This document shows, one piece after another, positions 7,558 through 16,800 of a stretch of DNA of 64,000 bases (its first letter is position 1; the number at the start of each line of letters is the position of its first letter). The stretch spans positions 13,648,501 to 13,712,500 of the forward strand of contig CP016211.1 of NCBI GenBank assembly GCA_001931535.1, given 5' to 3'. The notes under the pieces were generated by a model. It saw nothing but the letters and a program-made list of their open reading frames with translations. It did no database searches and was not told the origin of the DNA. Source of the stretch: Minicystis rosea. GTDB taxonomy: Bacteria > Myxococcota_A > Polyangia > Polyangiales > Polyangiaceae. The position numbers were made by a program, and so were the translations under genes.

Positions 7558-10170
7558 ATGGAGCTCGTCTCCGTCTGCGCCCTGCGCGCCACCTCGGTCC
7601 TTTGGCAGAAGGGGCCCGCGTCGTGGGTCCTCACCGTCGTCTGCAAGGCGACCTTCAACCTCGCGCCGGGCGAGTCGACGCTCGCCGAGGATCAGGAAGC
7701 TCCGAACGAAGCGGATGGGCATTGGGACGACGACGTCTCCCGCAGCGTCTATGCGCCGAGCGACACGGCGCCGCTCAAGGTGCGCGCCGACATCGTCCTC
7801 GTGGGCTCGGCGTTCGCGCCCGGCGGGGTGCCGGTGCGATCGCTCGTGGCCCGCATCGTCGCCAACAAGCTCGACAAGTCGATCGAGTGCTGTGCCGATC
7901 GCGTGGTCGCGCGCGACGGCAGCATTCAAGAGGGCAGCGGCTTCACCCGCATGCCGCTCGTCTACGAGCGCGCCGCGGGCGGCCCGGGCACGTCGAACCC
8001 GGTCGGCGTGCGCCGCGACGCGCGCGACGGCTACGGCCGCCTCACGCTGCCGAACCTCCAGGCGCCGGGCGCCCGCGTGAAAGGGCCCGAAGGCCTCGAG
8101 CCCATCGGCTTCGGCCCTCTCTCGCCGCGCTGGCCGCAGCGCGCGGAGAAGCTCGGTCGCTATGCCGCCTCGTGGTCGCCGCGCGATTGGAACACGCGCC
8201 CGCTCCCCGGCGACATCGATCTCGCGCACTTCAACGTCGCGCCGCCCGATCAGCAGGTCCCCGTGCTCCGCGACAACGAGCGCCTCGTGCTGGAGAACCT
8301 GCACCGCGAGCACCCGCGCCTCATGACCTCGCTCCCGGGCATTCGCCCCTGCGCCTTCGTCGAGGGCCGCACCGGCGCGCCGTTCCGCTTGCCGATGCAC
8401 GCCGACACGCTCTGGATCGACAGCGATCGCGGCATCATGACGGTCACCTGGCGGCGGCAGCTCCCGCTCGATCGGCCCGACGAGCAGGGCCGCGTCGTGT
8501 TGGCGATGGAGCAGCCCGGCCAGACGCTCTCGTGGAGCGACGTCGAGGCGCGCCTCCACGCCGACAGCAAGCCCGATCCCGAGACCATCGCGCCGCCTCC
8601 GCCTTCGAGCGAGCGCACGTCGGCGGCGTTGCGCGTGCGTCCACCATCGGTGACCTTGCCGTTCGCCTCGGTGGAGTCGCCGACCGCGTCGACGATGCAG
8701 TTCGCGCAGCCCACGCCGCGCGCGGAGATCGTCGGTCGCGACAGCGCGCTCCCCTTCTCGTCGCCGCCGTCGTCGGGCCCCCACTCGCCGCCGATCTCCT
8801 CGGGAGCCTCCGTGCTCATGAGCCCGCCGTGGGCCGCGAAGCCGCCCGCGCGCAGCGAGCCCGACTCCGCGGTCTACGCGGTCGGCCCTTCCTCCGCCGC
8901 GCTTCCACCCGCGGGCGCGAAGCCGAGCTCGGTCACGTTGCCTCCCGCCGTCGCGCCCCCGCCGCCCGCGGGCTCCCTCGCGACCTCGGTCACGCTGCCG
9001 GCCACACCCGTCGCGCCGCTGCCCACCATCGCACCTCCTGGGATCGCGCCTCCGCCTGCGATCACGCCTCCGCCGGCCATCCCGCCGCCCGCTGCCGTCG
9101 CACCGCCTGCGATCGCACCGCCCGCAATCGCGCCGCCTGCGGCCGTCGCGCCGCCGCCTGCCATCGAGAGCCCATGGGCAACGGGCATCTCCGGCAGCGC
9201 CGCGGCCCCGCCTCCGCCGGCCTCGGCGACGCCGTTCGTGGGCATGGCGGCGGCCTCGGCGGCGGGCGTGCTCGCCGCGTCGACGGTCGCCAAAGAAGCG
9301 TGGGCGCGCCCCGAGCCGATCAAGATCGCGCCCGTCCCCGTCGCGGCCCCCGCGCCCGTGCCCGCGCCGAGCGGTGGCTCCGAGATCCTCGAGCTGCTCT
9401 GGTTCGATCCCGAGAGCGTCCCGCGCATCCGTCGCATGCGCGAGTGGAAGCCCATCCTCGACGCGCTCGAGCAGCGCCCCGTCGATCGCGATCTCGACGA
9501 TCCCGCCCTCGCCTCCGAGCCCATGGAGATGGAAGATCGCCGCGAGGTCTTCGAGATCCTCGTCCACGCCGCCTCGACCGACGCGGCCGGCGTCGATCGC
9601 ACCCTCTTCCGCGGCGTGCGCCCCGACGGCAAGTTCGTCCCGCAAATCACGCTGATCGTCGCCGATCTGACCTTCCCCTTCGACGAGCTCGGCACGCTCA
9701 AGGCGACCGTGAGCACCGTCGGTCCCTTGGTCACGCCGGCCGACGAAGCCCTCAAGGCCGCCGTCGAGAGCGCCAAGGAGTTCTTGAAGACCGCCGACGA
9801 GCTCACGCCCCCTTCGGTCGCCGAGAACATGACCGCGCGCGTCCGCGAAGCCTGGTCGCAGAGCAAACGCACGCTCCCCGAGACGCACCTCGAAGAGCAG
9901 ACCGATCGCGTCCTCCTCTCGCAGCGCCGCTACCAGAAGCGCATCGTCTTCGGCGCCCCGCACCTGCGCTGCCTCGCGCGCATCGACGACGCGCCGCCCA
10001 TCCCCGCCTACCTGCCCGAGAGCCTCGCCAAGAAGCTCCCCATGTTCCAACGCTTCCGCGGCCGCCTCATCGCCGAGGTCCACCAACAAGCCGACCAATA
10101 CGAGACTCACGCGGCCGCGCTGCGGGTGGTGGCTTTGGCGCGCGTCACGGCTCGCAAGTCGGAGTGGTGA
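7558..10170 (+). CDS. DUF2169-family protein
   Basis: An 870-residue protein. Residues 1 to about 290 match the DUF2169 family pattern: a start like VCALRATSVLWQ, then VVCKATFNL, MPLVYERAAGG and a conserved ...GDIDLAHFNVAPPDQQ block. Residues about 345-600 are an Ala/Pro/Ile-rich linker with IAPPPAI-type repeats. The last 265 residues form a second conserved domain starting SEILELLWFDPESVPRIRR. DUF2169 proteins are often found in T6SS and VgrG islands of proteobacteria; their role is unresolved, with cargo adaptor or export accessory suggested. This copy is 7.7 kb from the VgrG island and lacks pentapeptide repeats. A second DUF2169 protein is at 37256. Confidence 0.88.
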   Translation: MELVSVCALRATSVLWQKGPASWVLTVVCKATFNLAPGESTLAEDQEAPNEADGHWDDDVSRSVYAPSDTAPLKVRADIVLVGSAFAPGGVPVRSLVARIVANKLDKSIECCADRVVARDGSIQEGSGFTRMPLVYERAAGGPGTSNPVGVRRDARDGYGRLTLPNLQAPGARVKGPEGLEPIGFGPLSPRWPQRAEKLGRYAASWSPRDWNTRPLPGDIDLAHFNVAPPDQQVPVLRDNERLVLENLHREHPRLMTSLPGIRPCAFVEGRTGAPFRLPMHADTLWIDSDRGIMTVTWRRQLPLDRPDEQGRVVLAMEQPGQTLSWSDVEARLHADSKPDPETIAPPPPSSERTSAALRVRPPSVTLPFASVESPTASTMQFAQPTPRAEIVGRDSALPFSSPPSSGPHSPPISSGASVLMSPPWAAKPPARSEPDSAVYAVGPSSAALPPAGAKPSSVTLPPAVAPPPPAGSLATSVTLPATPVAPLPTIAPPGIAPPPAITPPPAIPPPAAVAPPAIAPPAIAPPAAVAPPPAIESPWATGISGSAAAPPPPASATPFVGMAAASAAGVLAASTVAKEAWARPEPIKIAPVPVAAPAPVPAPSGGSEILELLWFDPESVPRIRRMREWKPILDALEQRPVDRDLDDPALASEPMEMEDRREVFEILVHAASTDAAGVDRTLFRGVRPDGKFVPQITLIVADLTFPFDELGTLKATVSTVGPLVTPADEALKAAVESAKEFLKTADELTPPSVAENMTARVREAWSQSKRTLPETHLEEQTDRVLLSQRRYQKRIVFGAPHLRCLARIDDAPPIPAYLPESLAKKLPMFQRFRGRLIAEVHQQADQYETHAAALRVVALARVTARKSEW

Positions 10171-10255
10171 GCGCGCGCGGCGCTCGACGGTCTCGTTGGG
10201 CCGGCCCCCCGCGCTCGTGCTTGCTCGTCCGCTTCGCTCGTGGTCGCATCGTTCG

Positions 10256-11128
10256 ATGCAGAACGAACGCTATTACCGGCACTCCGGGCGCTACTCGCCG
10301 GCCGTCTTAGTGAAGGCGCTCGCCGCCGGTTTGAGCGCGTCCTTGCCGCTCGCTTTCGTCTACTCGTACATCATCGTCTACATACCGATCGTCGGCGTCA
10401 TCACCTTCGCCCTCACCGCGGGGTTCGGGGCGCTGCTCGGCTTTCTCGTGGGCCAAGTGCTGCACGCCGGCAAGGTGCGCAGCCAGGCCGCGGCGCTGGC
10501 GGCAGCGGTGCCCGTATCCCTCTTTGCCCTCTGGGCGGCGTGGGTGACCTGGGTCTATGCGCTCATGCACCGGGCCGATGTCGACGTGGCGTTCCTCGAC
10601 CTCGCCGCGAATCCGGGCGGGCTCTGGAACCTCATCAACGTCATCAACGACAAGGGCGCCTGGAACCTCAAGGGCTTCACGCCGACAGGGGGCCTGCTCT
10701 GGGGCCTCTGGGCGCTCGAGGCCGCCATCATCGTGGGGCTCGCCGTCCTGGTGGCTTACGAGGCGGTGAACGTCCCTTTCTGCGAGCCGTGCGACGTCTG
10801 GTGCGCGGAGCACAAGGCCATGGCGACGCTGGGATCGACCACGAAGCGCGCGCTCGCGCCCCGCCTCGAACAGGGCGACTACGCCGTCCTCCGGGAGACT
10901 CCGCACGTCTCGGATCTCGCGTTCACCCGCCTCGATCTCCACCAGTGCCCGACATGCCAGGGCACGGCCACGCTCTCCGCCACGTCCGTGACCGTCACGG
11001 TGAAGAAGGACAAGCGCGAGACGTCGGAGACCGTGCTCTTCAAATACCTCCTCGTCCCTCCGGCCGATCTCGCCACCGTGACGGCCATGGTCGCCGCGGG
11101 GCAGGCTCAGGCGGCCGCGGAGGAGTGA
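10256..11128 (+). CDS. Four-helix membrane protein with Cys motifs
   Basis: A 290-residue inner-membrane protein with four hydrophobic segments (about 17-44, 46-69, 78-103, 147-169). The soluble C-terminal part has CEPCDVWC (Cys176, 179, 183) and a later CPTC (about 232-235), suggesting a metal-binding or redox-active domain, with a VTVTVKKDKRE strand after it. I start at ATG 10256 (MQNERYYRHS); an upstream in-frame start adds 20 unconvincing residues. It begins 85 bp after the DUF2169 gene on the same strand. No family recognised. Confidence 0.82.
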   Translation: MQNERYYRHSGRYSPAVLVKALAAGLSASLPLAFVYSYIIVYIPIVGVITFALTAGFGALLGFLVGQVLHAGKVRSQAAALAAAVPVSLFALWAAWVTWVYALMHRADVDVAFLDLAANPGGLWNLINVINDKGAWNLKGFTPTGGLLWGLWALEAAIIVGLAVLVAYEAVNVPFCEPCDVWCAEHKAMATLGSTTKRALAPRLEQGDYAVLRETPHVSDLAFTRLDLHQCPTCQGTATLSATSVTVTVKKDKRETSETVLFKYLLVPPADLATVTAMVAAGQAQAAAEE

Positions 11129-11363
11129 AGCGCGCGCGAGCGCCGGTGCGATCCAGCCATGTGTCCCATGCGCGCATGGCGCGTGGCCGCAGGCGCCGCG
11201 CGACACTCTTCGAGGACGATGCCGCCACGGATCTGCTTGATCGCCGGGTCGTGAAGCGCGCGGCGGTCGACCGGATGCGAGACGCCGCCGGCCTCGACGA
11301 GGCTCGACGCTGGTCGCTGTCCGGTGCGGGCCCGAGGTGGCGCACCGCCCCTTCGCGCTCCGC

Positions 11364-12152
11364 TCAAAGCGTCTTGATCAGCCCACCATCGATGACGTAG
11401 TTGGACCCGGTCACGTTGGCGGTCCTCTCCGACGCGAGCATCACCACGAGCGTCGCCACCTCCTCCGGCGTGGTGAAGCGCTTCGTGGCGAACCCTCCGA
11501 TGCTGGCCACCACGGCGTCGCGCGCGGCCTCGACGTCGACCCCCTTGAGCCTCGCCACCGTGTGGGCCACGCCCTTCTCCCCGAGCCACAGATCGGTGCT
11601 GACGGGCCCGGGCGAGACGTCGTTGATGCGAATCCCGCGCGGCCCGAGCTCCTGCGACAGCGACTTGGTCAGGTTCACGAGCGCCGCCTTGGCCGCGCCG
11701 TAATCGATGGTGCCCCCGTCCGGCTGGAAGAAGGCATTGACGGAGGCGACGTTGACGATCGCGCCGCCCCCCTGCTTCAGCATCTGCGCGACGGCCGCTC
11801 GCGTCGCTCGCAGCGCCGGGAAGAAGTTCATGTTCATGGCCCACTCGAACTCCTCGTCGCTCGTGGCCAGAAACCCTTCGAGCCTGAGCCGCACGGCGCC
11901 GACGTTGTTGACGAGCACGTCGACCCGCCCGTGCTCTTCGACGGCGCGTTGCACGAGGCGCGCGGGCCCGTCCTTCGCCGTGAGATCGACCGACATCGCG
12001 GTTACGCCGGGCAGCCCCTCGAGGCTCTGCGTGGTGCGCGCGCCGGCGACCACCTTGGCCCCCTCGTCCACGAACGCGCGGGTCACGGCCAGGCCGATTC
12101 CCTTGCTGGCCCCGGTCACGACGACGACCTTCCCTGCGAGCTTCAGATCCAT
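11364..12152 (-). CDS. SDR-family oxidoreductase
   Basis: A 262-residue classical short-chain dehydrogenase/reductase. TGASKGIG (residues 14-21) binds NAD(P), VNNVGA supports the cofactor, and the catalytic set is the Ser in NVASVN with YGAAK (Tyr and Lys). SPGPVSTD follows as usual, and the C-terminus NYVIDGGLIKTL is typical of the family. It oxidises or reduces an unknown alcohol/ketone in the cytoplasm. The 235 bp between it and the preceding plus-strand gene contain no gene I can support. Confidence 0.92.
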   Translation of the reverse strand: MDLKLAGKVVVVTGASKGIGLAVTRAFVDEGAKVVAGARTTQSLEGLPGVTAMSVDLTAKDGPARLVQRAVEEHGRVDVLVNNVGAVRLRLEGFLATSDEEFEWAMNMNFFPALRATRAAVAQMLKQGGGAIVNVASVNAFFQPDGGTIDYGAAKAALVNLTKSLSQELGPRGIRINDVSPGPVSTDLWLGEKGVAHTVARLKGVDVEAARDAVVASIGGFATKRFTTPEEVATLVVMLASERTANVTGSNYVIDGGLIKTL

Positions 12153-12537
12153 GCTGTCTCCTCGATGATGAACATGATGGGAGAAAGCCCAGTAGCACTG
12201 CCGGTGCCGAGCCGCGATCCTCGCGCCTCGACGTGATTTCGGAGACGAGCGGGGGTGAGCGCCGTCCGGTCGAAGAAGGCCGAGAGGACGGCGACCTCAC
12301 TCCCGAAGGCGCCGAGCTTGTTCGGATTGAAGCGCTCATCCTCGCGCTGGATGCGTATCCAATAAACCTCCTCGAGCGCCTCCTGGTGCCTCCCGCTAGG
12401 CTCTGTCTGACGACGTCGCGAGCGCACCGCAGCTAGGGGAGAGCGAGCGAGGAATACTCTCGTAGCTCGAGCGAGCTCCTTGACAACCCTCGAGAACACG
12501 GGACCATCCTCCGGTCCCTATTTCAAGGAGGCATAGA
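12153..12537. other. Intergenic region between divergent genes
   Basis: A 385-bp gap between the SDR gene (minus) and the gene at 12538 (plus), so it should hold both promoters. It is somewhat less GC-rich than its surroundings (for example around 12360). An open minus-strand frame runs through 12143-12499 but its translation matches no family I know. No hairpin or repeat stands out. Confidence 0.4.
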
Positions 12538-13290
12538 ATGGGAAAGGTCATTCCCCGCTCGGCCAGCCCGGAGCGGATCTTTGCGGACTTCGACGAATCG
12601 CTCAAACGGGGCAGGCTCAAGGGAGGAGAGGTCAAGAAGACCGTCGAGGCGCGGATAGGCCCTCTCGAAGCCGGCGTGGCCAAGGCGGCGGAAGACGTCG
12701 CGGCCGACAAGGCCGCAGTCGACGAGCTGGACGATGTCCTGTTCTCGCTCGACGGCGGCAGTGATCTGGAGGTCGGCGCGGTGCTCGACGAGGTGTGGAA
12801 TGTTCTGGGGCGCCCGGCCAGCTCGGCCGAATACACGCTCATCGCTGGCCGCGGCAAGGCGCAGTGGACCGACGGCGACCCGCGCAAGCAACCCCTGCTC
12901 ATGACGATCCTCGCCTCGCGCTTGCGCCAGAGCACCGCGTTCGCCTTGCAGAACGGCAAGGAAGGTTGGGCGCAGCGGATCGAGGCGAAGGCCACACCGC
13001 AGCAGCAGGTCGCGACCAAGCTCGAGGCCGTGGACGCCAAGCTGAGCGTCTCCACCGGCGTCGCGCGCGGCGTCGCCGACATTGCCCAGGTCGCCCTCGT
13101 GCGGCTCAAGCGGGACTTTCAGAACATCGGCCTGACGGAGGCGCAGATTCACGAGATCATCCCCGACTACGAGCCGAAGCCCAAGAAGAGCACGGGCGAC
13201 GGCAAGGACGACAAGAAGAGCGCGGGCGACGGCAAGGACGAGACGACGACCACAGCGACGCCCGCCGCGCCTTCCCGAGCCGATTCGTAG
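12538..13290 (+). CDS. Hypothetical helical protein
   Basis: A 250-residue soluble protein with no signal peptide or membrane segment, predicted mostly helical. A charged N-terminus (MGKVIPRSASPERIFADFDE) is followed by Ala/Val/Glu-rich helices and a tail with two copies of a KKS.GDGKDD block, then Thr/Ala. AAGGAGG lies 8 bases before the ATG, an unusually strong ribosome-binding site for this window, so it may be well expressed. No family recognised. It is convergent with the phosphoesterase-STAND gene across a 605-bp gap. Confidence 0.82.
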   Translation: MGKVIPRSASPERIFADFDESLKRGRLKGGEVKKTVEARIGPLEAGVAKAAEDVAADKAAVDELDDVLFSLDGGSDLEVGAVLDEVWNVLGRPASSAEYTLIAGRGKAQWTDGDPRKQPLLMTILASRLRQSTAFALQNGKEGWAQRIEAKATPQQQVATKLEAVDAKLSVSTGVARGVADIAQVALVRLKRDFQNIGLTEAQIHEIIPDYEPKPKKSTGDGKDDKKSAGDGKDETTTTATPAAPSRADS

Positions 13291-13895
13291 GACGGACCCT
13301 GTCGGCGCCTGCCAGCGCTCCTGTTTCCCCGACAGATCGCGTAGTTACGCGTTGGTTTCGTCGCCGCGGCGGGCTTCGCCGGCCGGAGGAGCACGGGTTC
13401 ACCCGCTGCTGCGGGCCGCGGCGCCGCGGGAGCGCTCGGTTTGGGGGCAACCGGGGGCCGCCGGAGGCCGGGGGAGCACGGGAGTGCCGGACGAAGCGGG
13501 CGCCGGCGACGAAGTCACGGCTCGGTCCCCGGACGAAGCGGGTCGCGGCGGCAGAGGGAGGGCTGCAGGCCCTGCCGATGCTGGTCGCGGCGGCAGAGGG
13601 AGGGCTGCGGGGCCGGCCGGGAAGCTTCGTCGTGGAAAAAACGAGCGCGGGTTCGTGGAACGCCGCGCGTCGCGGCGGCATGGTGCGGGCTCCAGGGGCA
13701 ATCGTGGTGGGCCGCGGCGGGGTGCTCAGCTGGCTGCCTGCGTGGTGCATCCCTGCTGGCCTGCAGCATCGCAAGGGGCAGATCACGGAGGTCGCGTGCG
13801 ACGCGAGCACGGTCGCGAAGCTCTGTCCTGCGTACCCGGCTTCGAGGTCTGCCCGGGTTGACGAAGCGCGGGAGTGACGGACGGAAGGCGATGCT
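13291..13895. other. 605-bp gap between convergent genes
   Basis: No gene can be supported here. It is extremely GC-rich and contains a degenerate 42-bp tandem repeat, listed separately. A minus-strand frame across the repeat would encode Pro-rich 14-residue units (ALPLPPRPASxG), but it lacks a convincing start and any recognisable domain. Confidence 0.5.
13487..13626. repeat. Degenerate 42-bp tandem repeats
   Basis: CCGGACGAAGCGGG recurs at 13487 and 13529, and the 26-base stretch beginning GGTCGCGGCGGCAGAG recurs exactly at 13541-13566 and 13583-13608. Both spacings are 42 bp, so this is a roughly three-copy, 42-bp array. Confidence 0.7.
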
Positions 13896-16800
13896 TCAGG
13901 CGTCGGGGATGCCGTGCTTGCGCACGAAGGCGCGGATCTGGTCGGCCTCCGGGATGCGCATGGCCTCGGCGGCGGCGAGGGCGAGACGGAGGAGATCAGC
14001 AGCGATGGGGCGGTCCTCGGGACGGCCGCGAGAAAGATAGGTACGTGCGAGTTGAGTCCGGGCGACGAGGAGCGAGCGTGCATCGCCCTGTCGCTCGTAC
14101 AGCGGAAGCTCCTCCTCTTGCTGGATGCGCAGCGCCTCATCGAACTCACCACGGAGCACGAGGATGTCTGCAATCTGGCCTAGCGACACCGCGCGTGAGT
14201 GTACGTCCCCCGGCCGCTCGAAGACCGGAAGCACTTCCTCTCTCCGAATGCGAAGCGCCTCGTCGAACTCACCGCGGCGCGCTCGGACGTCGGCAATCTG
14301 GCCTAAAATCAGCGCGCGTGCGCGCGTTTCGCCCAGCCGCTCGAAGACCGGAAGCACTTCCTCTCTCCAGATGCGCAGCGCTTCGTCGAGTTCACCGCGC
14401 GCCTGTCGGATAATTGCAATCTTGTCCAGCGTTACCGCGCACTCGCGCACGTCGCCCAGCCGCTCGAAGACCGGAAGCACTTCCTCTCTCCGGATGCGAA
14501 GCGCCTCGTCGAGCTCACCGCGCGATTGCCGAATACCCGCGATTTGGCCCAGCGTCACCGCGCGCCCGCGCACGTCCCCGAGTTGCTCGTGAATAGGAAG
14601 CACTTCCTCCCGCCAAATGCGCAGCGCACCGTCGAGCTGACCGCGGGTCGTAAGAATCTCAGCGACGCGACTCAGCGTCACCGCGCGCCCGCGCACATCA
14701 CCAATATGCTCGTAGACGGGAAGCACTTCCTCTCTCAGGATGCGAAGCGCCTCGTCGAGCTCACCGCATCCCCGGCGAATGTCGGCGATCTGGCCCAGCG
14801 TCTGCGCGTGCGAATGCACATCGCCCAGCCGCTCATAGTTCGGAAGCACTTCCTCTTGCAGAATGCGCAGCGCCTCGTCGAGCTCACCTCGGGTCATGAG
14901 GATGACAGCAACATGGCTCAGCGTTACCGCGCACTCGCGCACATCACCAAGATGCTCGAAGACCGGGAGCAAGTCCTGCTGCCGGATGCGCAGCGCCTCG
15001 TCGAGCTCACCTCGGGTTGTAAGGATGTCGGCAACCCTACCCATTGTCACAGCTCGAGAGCGTACGTCCCCCAGTTGCTCGAAAACCGGAAGCACTTCCT
15101 CTCTTCGGATGCGCAGCGCCTCGTCGAGCCCACCTCGCGCCTCCTGGATGTCGGCGAGGACGCTCAAGGCGAGCGCAGCACCACGATCGTTACCGCGCCG
15201 GCGGTCGAAGCGGGCTTTGTCCAAAGCTGCACTCTCGGCTCGGCCGAGGGATCCTCCGCGGAACGCCGATTGGCATAGAATCCAGAGCGCGTCAGAGCGC
15301 ACTTCCGGGTCGGCCGTGCCCGCAAGCACCCGCTCGCAGAACGCGATCCATGCAGGATACGGCCCAGCCACAGACGCGTACTGGGATGGTGTGCGCGCAA
15401 CACGCGCTGCATCTTCGATCGACATCTCACCCAGCCATCTCACCAGCGAATCCGCCTCCGCGTGAACCTCATGCCATCGCCGCGCCTTGTCCGTTGTGCT
15501 CGACCGCATTCGCTCCACGAACCACTCCGTCATCCTCCCGAGTCGCGCTCCGTCACTCTTCATCCGCAGCAACTCTGCCAGCAGTGGATGGATCCTCCAC
15601 GCCGGCTGCGCTCTTCCCTTCGCCACCTCCGCCGCCGAGACGCGCACGGCAGCCACCATCAGTTCCTCGAAGGCGGTCTCGTCGAGATCCGCCATGGATG
15701 CGCCCAGGCTCTTTCCCACCCCGGAGGGCGGGGCATGGCCGAGTGCGGCGAAGCCAGCGAGCATCTTATCGGCCCGCGCTCCAAACGAGCGTCCGAGGGC
15801 TTCGAGCGACAGTTCGAAGGTAGCGCTCAGGATGGCCTTGGGTCCCTCACGCCACAGGGGATCACTAAAATCCGCCGGCTCGATGGCCAACTTCTTCTCG
15901 TGGAGCAGAGTAAGGAATCCCTCGACCGTACCCCCATCGTGCAGGTGCCCACACGCGAGGTGGATGGCAAGGGGCAGATGGCCAAGCCTGTCGACGAGTT
16001 GCTTCCTGTCGGCCACTTCTTTAGGGTTTATGGCCGGTCCTACTTCCTTATCCAACAGGGTCAGCGACGCGGCTTCATCGAGCGGCCGCACCTCGACCCG
16101 TTGCCACCCCGGCCCGCGACCGAGCCGCTGCGATCGCCCCGAGATCACCACCGCGCAGCCGGACAGCCGACCGGCCAATTGCGCAACGGCGGCCGCCTTA
16201 CCATCATCGTCGGCGTTCTCGATATGAAGTAGGGCACGCGGGCTCATCAGCCGCGCCCTTATTTGTTCGCGCTGACAGTCGAGCTTTCGGGCAAGCTCGT
16301 TCTCCAGCTCGACCAATGTCGGCGTTGCGGTGGGCTCGATCGAGACCTTCACATATCCGCCCGGGAACGCGTCTCGGTGGAGGTGGGCGAAGCGATCGGC
16401 GAGATAAGATTTCCCTACTCCGGGCATTCCCTGCAACGCACCAATCGCGACCTGCCCGCCCCCGGCCTTGAGAAGCGCCGCTTCGAGCTGCGCTAGCTCC
16501 TCGACCCGGCCGACGAACACCGTCTCCACCCCACGGTGCACCTCCGGCTCCAGCGCCCGTGGCGCCGGCCATATCCATCTCCCACCCGGCGCCTCGCGAT
16601 AGGCGCCCCCGTCGTCGAACCAGTGCCCGCGCTTCGACCAGGCCCGGAACCGGACCGCCAGCCCGATCACCTTCCCCCGATCATCGAGCGTCAGATCGAT
16701 CCGCTGGCACGCATTCTCATACCGATCACTCTCGTACAGACACCCCGCCGCCAGCTCCCACAGCTCCCGATCCGGATCCTTCGACAAGCTCAGATCCGTC

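Noticed and set aside
11129..11363. Minus-strand coding stretch reading HDPAIKQIRGGIVLEECR
   Set aside because: It has no start or recognisable family and lies between two clear genes. Chance open frames are common at this GC content.
13399..13701. Pro-rich minus-strand frame over the 42-bp repeats
   Set aside because: No domain, no supported start, and the repeat itself explains the periodic translation.
14028..15134. CRISPR array
   Set aside because: Repeats of 123 bp without spacers, in frame in a protein gene with a TPR-like pattern.
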